From contig CANPVW010000002.1 of assembly GCA_947581745.1 (NCBI GenBank), forward strand, positions 1 through 7,967: DNA of 7,967 nucleotides, in the 5' to 3' direction. Both the position numbers and the translations under genes were made by a program. Positions 5,504 through 7,967 of the stretch are shown piece by piece. Origin of the DNA: Candidatus Benthicola azotiphorus. Its GTDB lineage: Bacteria > Gemmatimonadota > Gemmatimonadetes > Palauibacterales > Palauibacteraceae. Position 1 is the stretch's first letter, and the number at the start of each line of letters is the position of its first letter. The notes below the pieces were generated by a model. It ran no database searches and was not told the origin of the DNA. It worked only from the letters and a program-made list of their open reading frames with translations.

Positions 5504-5509
5504 TATACT
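5504..5509 (+). promoter_or_regulatory. Candidate -10 box for the HD-GYP gene
   Basis: TATACT matches the -10 consensus at 5 of 6 positions and lies 16 nt before the ATG at 5526. Transcription from it would begin about 9 nt before the start codon, giving a very short leader, which would agree with the lack of an SD. No -35 box is present at normal spacing, and the box overlaps the end of the foldback. Confidence 0.3.
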
Positions 5510-5525
5510 ACTCTAAACCGGCGAT

Positions 5526-6866
5526 ATGGACCCAAGAGTCAGGCGCACGATCTACGCGACGACCGTGGCAGCCGCCGCGCTTATCGTCGCTCTCTATCTC
5601 AAATCACCTCCGCAGTATACTGCCGAGTCGTTCCTCGCCTTTGGTACCCTATTAGCGCTCAGCACATTAGCAATGATGCTGTACCTTCGGTTTACCGAGG
5701 CGGGCTCGACGACATCGATGGACTTCGTGCCGGAACTTGGGGCGATTCTGCTCCTTGGGCCAACCGGTGCAGTAACCGTTACACTCCTGTCGGAGCTCGT
5801 TTCCGGGTTCTTTCTGTATCGCGAGAAGTCGTTTCTCAAGAAGCTGTTCAATGTCTCGCAGCTTGTTCTCGCTGTCGGTATCGCAGGACTCCTGTTTCGT
5901 TGGTCAGGTGGCGTAGAGAGCCTGGATGCTCTGCGATTCCAGAGTTCTCTAGCGCCGTTCTTGGTTGCGGTACTGGCCTATTTTGCGGTCAACACCGGTA
6001 CCGTTGCATTCATTGTGTCGGTCTCTGAACGCAGGTCATTCTTCGAAGCGTGGCGTCGCATTACCGGAGGGCTCATCGTCTTTGACATAGCGATGAGCCC
6101 ACTCGCGTTTTTGGTTGCCTTTCTCTACACGCAGTACGGCGTTTTGGCTGTCTTTCTTGCCATGATCCCCCTCATAGGTCTCAGGTACAGCTACGGGATC
6201 AATTTCGAGCTACAACAACTGAACAGTGATCTCTTGCGATTGATGGTGAAGACCATCGAGGCGCAGGACCCTTATACATCGGGTCACTCTATCCGCGTGT
6301 CAGAGGCAGCGAAGAAGATCGGGCGCGCTTTGGGGCTGAATGTCCGTCAGTTGAAGGTGGTAGAAACTGCGGCATTGCTTCACGACATTGGGAAGATCGA
6401 CGTCGTTTACGGGGAGATTCTCCGACAGAAGGGACCCTTGACGCCCGAGCAACGAGACCTGATCCGCGCCCACCCAGATCGGGGAGTGGACATCATAAAG
6501 TCCATCAGGAGCATACATCCGGAGGTTCTTCGGTGCGTGAGACACCACCATGAACGGTGGGACGGCGACGGTTACCCTGCAGGACTCGCAGCCGAGGATA
6601 TCCCACTCGGCGCCCGCATCATCATGGTCTGCGATACGATCGATGCAATGACCACTGCCCGTCCGTATAGAGATGCACTACCAGTATCAGTAGTTCGAGA
6701 GGAACTTACAAAACACCGTGGTACGCAGTTTGATTCGACTATTGTTGATATACTGGTGAAGACCGATATCCTCGAAAACCTAGATGTTCCGGACGTGTCG
6801 GCTCGCTCGGCAGGCACTCGCCTTGCCGGAGTCAATCCCACACTCGGGATCGATGTCTCTAGCTAG
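5526..6866 (+). CDS. Membrane-anchored HD-GYP c-di-GMP phosphodiesterase
   Basis: Predicted to hydrolyse c-di-GMP at the cytoplasmic face of the inner membrane. The 446-residue product starts with a hydrophobic region (~7-222) of about six to eight membrane segments, not a recognised sensor class. A short linker (ELQQLNSDLLRLMVKTIEAQD) leads to a full HD-GYP domain (~235-420): HSIRVSEAA, the metal-binding LLHDIGK (His286, Asp287), HPDRGVDII, RHHHERWDGDGYP with GYP at 349-351, then IPLGARIIMVCDTIDAMTTARPYR. The catalytic set looks intact. ATG 5526 is the only start after an in-frame TAA at 5514-5516, but it has no SD. The gene is clearly less GC-rich than the upstream cyclase operon and uses more A/T-ending codons. 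It is co-oriented with the cyclase, suggesting opposing control of c-di-GMP. Its stop overlaps the convergent TPR gene by 8 bp. Confidence 0.92.
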   Translation: MDPRVRRTIYATTVAAAALIVALYLKSPPQYTAESFLAFGTLLALSTLAMMLYLRFTEAGSTTSMDFVPELGAILLLGPTGAVTVTLLSELVSGFFLYREKSFLKKLFNVSQLVLAVGIAGLLFRWSGGVESLDALRFQSSLAPFLVAVLAYFAVNTGTVAFIVSVSERRSFFEAWRRITGGLIVFDIAMSPLAFLVAFLYTQYGVLAVFLAMIPLIGLRYSYGINFELQQLNSDLLRLMVKTIEAQDPYTSGHSIRVSEAAKKIGRALGLNVRQLKVVETAALLHDIGKIDVVYGEILRQKGPLTPEQRDLIRAHPDRGVDIIKSIRSIHPEVLRCVRHHHERWDGDGYPAGLAAEDIPLGARIIMVCDTIDAMTTARPYRDALPVSVVREELTKHRGTQFDSTIVDILVKTDILENLDVPDVSARSAGTRLAGVNPTLGIDVSS

Positions 6867-7967
6867 CAAACGAGGTCTTCGCATTCACCGAGCGCAACCA
6901 GCGTTGGGCAAACCCCGCGAACCAGCCGAGTCGGTTTTCGAATAAGTTCTGCCGCGCCTCTCTTGCACTCTGGTTGTTTCGTCGGGAAAACCCATCACCA
7001 AAGATCAGAATTCCGAGCCAGGCGAGTTTGTAGTGGCTGAGCAGGTCGAGGTTCGCCTGCTCCTGAGTGGCAACGAGCAAACGCTCAAGGGCACCTTCAT
7101 CACGGAATTTCTCTTCCATGTAGGCGCGAAACCACTCATACTTAAACAGTTCTTGTGGCCCGAGACGTTGCTTCGGTTCTGTCTCCAGCAGTTCCTTCCA
7201 CGTACGCGTCGCGGTCTGAACTTCACCCAGCTGCAGAGCAATAAGGCCTATGCAGGAGAGGATCTCCGGCACGAACTCTAAGGAACCTGAGCTTCGGGCC
7301 CAGGCCAAAGTCTCCCTGAACAGCGAGTCAGCATCCTTGGGCTTTCCCTGATAGAAGCAGGCATTTGCGCGGTTGAGAGTCAGCAGCATATGTGTGTCGA
7401 GTGTATCGCAGATTTGTATCTCTTCCACCTTTCGTGCCCATGCCTCGAACCGTTCCCAGTCGCCTTGCTCGAGTGCCGAACAGGCGAGGTTGTTCCATAG
7501 ACCGGCTTGCTGAACAACATCGTTTCGCTGCGACGCACGCCCGAGAGCCGTTAAGAACTCGTGCTCGCCCTCGTCCCACTTGGCCATCCGAATCGAGACT
7601 GTTCCTCGTATCAGCCCTGCTCTTTCGGCCGTCTCGGGATCAACCTCAGGGATGAGTGCTCGGATTTCGTCCATTAGCGCGAGCGCGCGATCAGATGATT
7701 GGTAGAAAGCAGCGTATGTTGCTAGACTCAGCACCGCCGTCACGCGGGTTGATGGATCAATCTCTGCATCCTGCAAAGCGACGCTCGCCAGTTGCTCGGC
7801 AACCCGCGCAGCCGCGGCGGCACCTTCCGAGTCATTCTGCCGCGTTGTCACCTTCAGGGTCCAATAGAGTACTTCCGCTTGCGCCCTCGTCATTATAGTT
7901 GAGTCGGTGGACGCTTCGATCATTCCCGTTACGGAGTCGATGGCCAACCGAGCCTCATGCCAGTCGG
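6859..7967 (-). CDS. TPR-like repeat protein, 5' partial (N-terminus outside window)
   Basis: The reverse frame is open from the window edge (first codons read DWHEARLAIDS) to the TAG at 6861-6859. A TTG at 7947 could be read as a start, but the residues before it continue the same helical repeat, so the gene very likely extends beyond the window. The visible ~369 residues are an all-helical array with TPR-like spacing and motifs such as NNLACSALEQGDWERFEAWARK, RANACFYQGKPKDADSLFRETLAWA and CIGLIALQLGEVQTATRTWKELLE. The scaffold resembles the C-terminal TPR regions of large regulators (MalT/SARP-like or ATPase-linked). Its effector domain cannot be known from here. No membrane segments. Its base composition resembles the neighbouring HD-GYP gene. 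It may be a protein-interaction scaffold; function unknown. Confidence 0.8.
   Translation of the reverse strand, partial: DWHEARLAIDSVTGMIEASTDSTIMTRAQAEVLYWTLKVTTRQNDSEGAAAAARVAEQLASVALQDAEIDPSTRVTAVLSLATYAAFYQSSDRALALMDEIRALIPEVDPETAERAGLIRGTVSIRMAKWDEGEHEFLTALGRASQRNDVVQQAGLWNNLACSALEQGDWERFEAWARKVEEIQICDTLDTHMLLTLNRANACFYQGKPKDADSLFRETLAWARSSGSLEFVPEILSCIGLIALQLGEVQTATRTWKELLETEPKQRLGPQELFKYEWFRAYMEEKFRDEGALERLLVATQEQANLDLLSHYKLAWLGILIFGDGFSRRNNQSAREARQNLFENRLGWFAGFAQRWLRSVNAKTSFAS

Larger units (their letters stand above)
5324..5507 (+). ncRNA. 184-nt foldback element: candidate structured RNA leader or miniature inverted-repeat element
   Basis: The ends form a 26-pair stem (24 Watson-Crick, 2 G-T). 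TATACCCCC (5324-5332) pairs with GGGGGTATA (5499-5507); GATCC (5333-5337) with GGATC (5493-5497), one C bulged; TC (5338-5339) with GG (5491-5492); ATCGG (5340-5344) with CCGAT (5485-5489), one A bulged; CCACT (5345-5349) with GGTGG (5477-5481), TAA bulged. The interior holds further nested hairpins: CGGAG-cgatac-CTCCG (5359-5374); a 10-bp stem with AGCG loop and one bulge (5388-5412); ATGAAT-tggtt-ATTCAT (5440-5456); and GAAG (5384-5387) with CTTC (5458-5461) closing the last two. All are mutually compatible. The ends are TATA, as expected if a TA target were duplicated. Two readings fit: an RNA leader controlling the HD-GYP gene, or a non-autonomous mobile element. I do not recognise a known RNA class. 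Confidence 0.5.

Noticed and set aside
5464..5507. Integron attC site, suggested by GTTAGGT and a bulged stem
   Set aside because: No matching RYYYAAC end is positioned to pair with it, the pairing that exists uses other sequence, and no integrase is in view.
5324..5507. Retron msr-msd RNA
   Set aside because: The end-pairing geometry is suggestive, but there is no reverse transcriptase gene; the neighbours are HD-GYP and an unknown gene.
1..7967. CRISPR array, tRNA or rRNA genes, transposase genes
   Set aside because: No regularly spaced repeats, no tRNA-like cloverleaf or rRNA segment, and no transposase or integrase coding sequence was found on either strand.

Overview
The window reads as chromosomal DNA of a high-GC bacterium. 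The signs are strong GC-rich codon bias, GTG starts and classical Shine-Dalgarno (SD) sites. The mix of a tungstate/molybdate-type ABC ATPase, a type II thymidine kinase and c-di-GMP signalling proteins would fit a Gemmatimonadota- or proteobacteria-like lineage, but no taxonomic marker is present and this is a weak guess. The right third, from about 5200, is visibly less GC-rich than the left two thirds.

Layout. (1) 1-1104 (+): ABC ATPase with C-terminal TOBE-like region. Its first ~40 codons look like topoisomerase I rather than an ABC N-terminus. (2) 2290-1101 (-): a tight three-gene operon of two small related unknown proteins followed by thymidine kinase, converging on the ABC gene with overlapping stop codons. 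(3) 2291-2730: divergent control region with a candidate reverse promoter inside a cluster of GTAA/TTAC half-sites, a long hairpin-rich reverse leader, and a palindrome just before the forward SD. (4) 2731-5186 (+): two overlapping genes. The first is a ferredoxin / degenerate [FeFe]-hydrogenase-like / Fe-S / GGDEF fusion. The second is an uncharacterised two-domain protein. (5) 5187-5525: intergenic DNA holding a 184-nt foldback whose ends form 26 base pairs, with internal hairpins and a very strong SD before a 14-codon ORF. (6) 5526-6866 (+): membrane-anchored HD-GYP c-di-GMP phosphodiesterase. (7) 7967-6859 (-): 5'-truncated TPR-like protein converging on the HD-GYP gene.

How the genes may work together. 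The centre looks like a c-di-GMP module: a cytoplasmic, probably redox-responsive diguanylate cyclase with an intact GGDEF and I-site, a translationally coupled partner, and a membrane HD-GYP enzyme that degrades the same messenger. The cyclase's sensory half keeps the hydrogenase fold pattern but has lost every H-cluster cysteine at the positions I can align. It is therefore more likely a repurposed sensor than a catalyst. The foldback before the HD-GYP gene is the main unexplained non-coding structure; it could be a structured RNA leader or a miniature inverted-repeat element.
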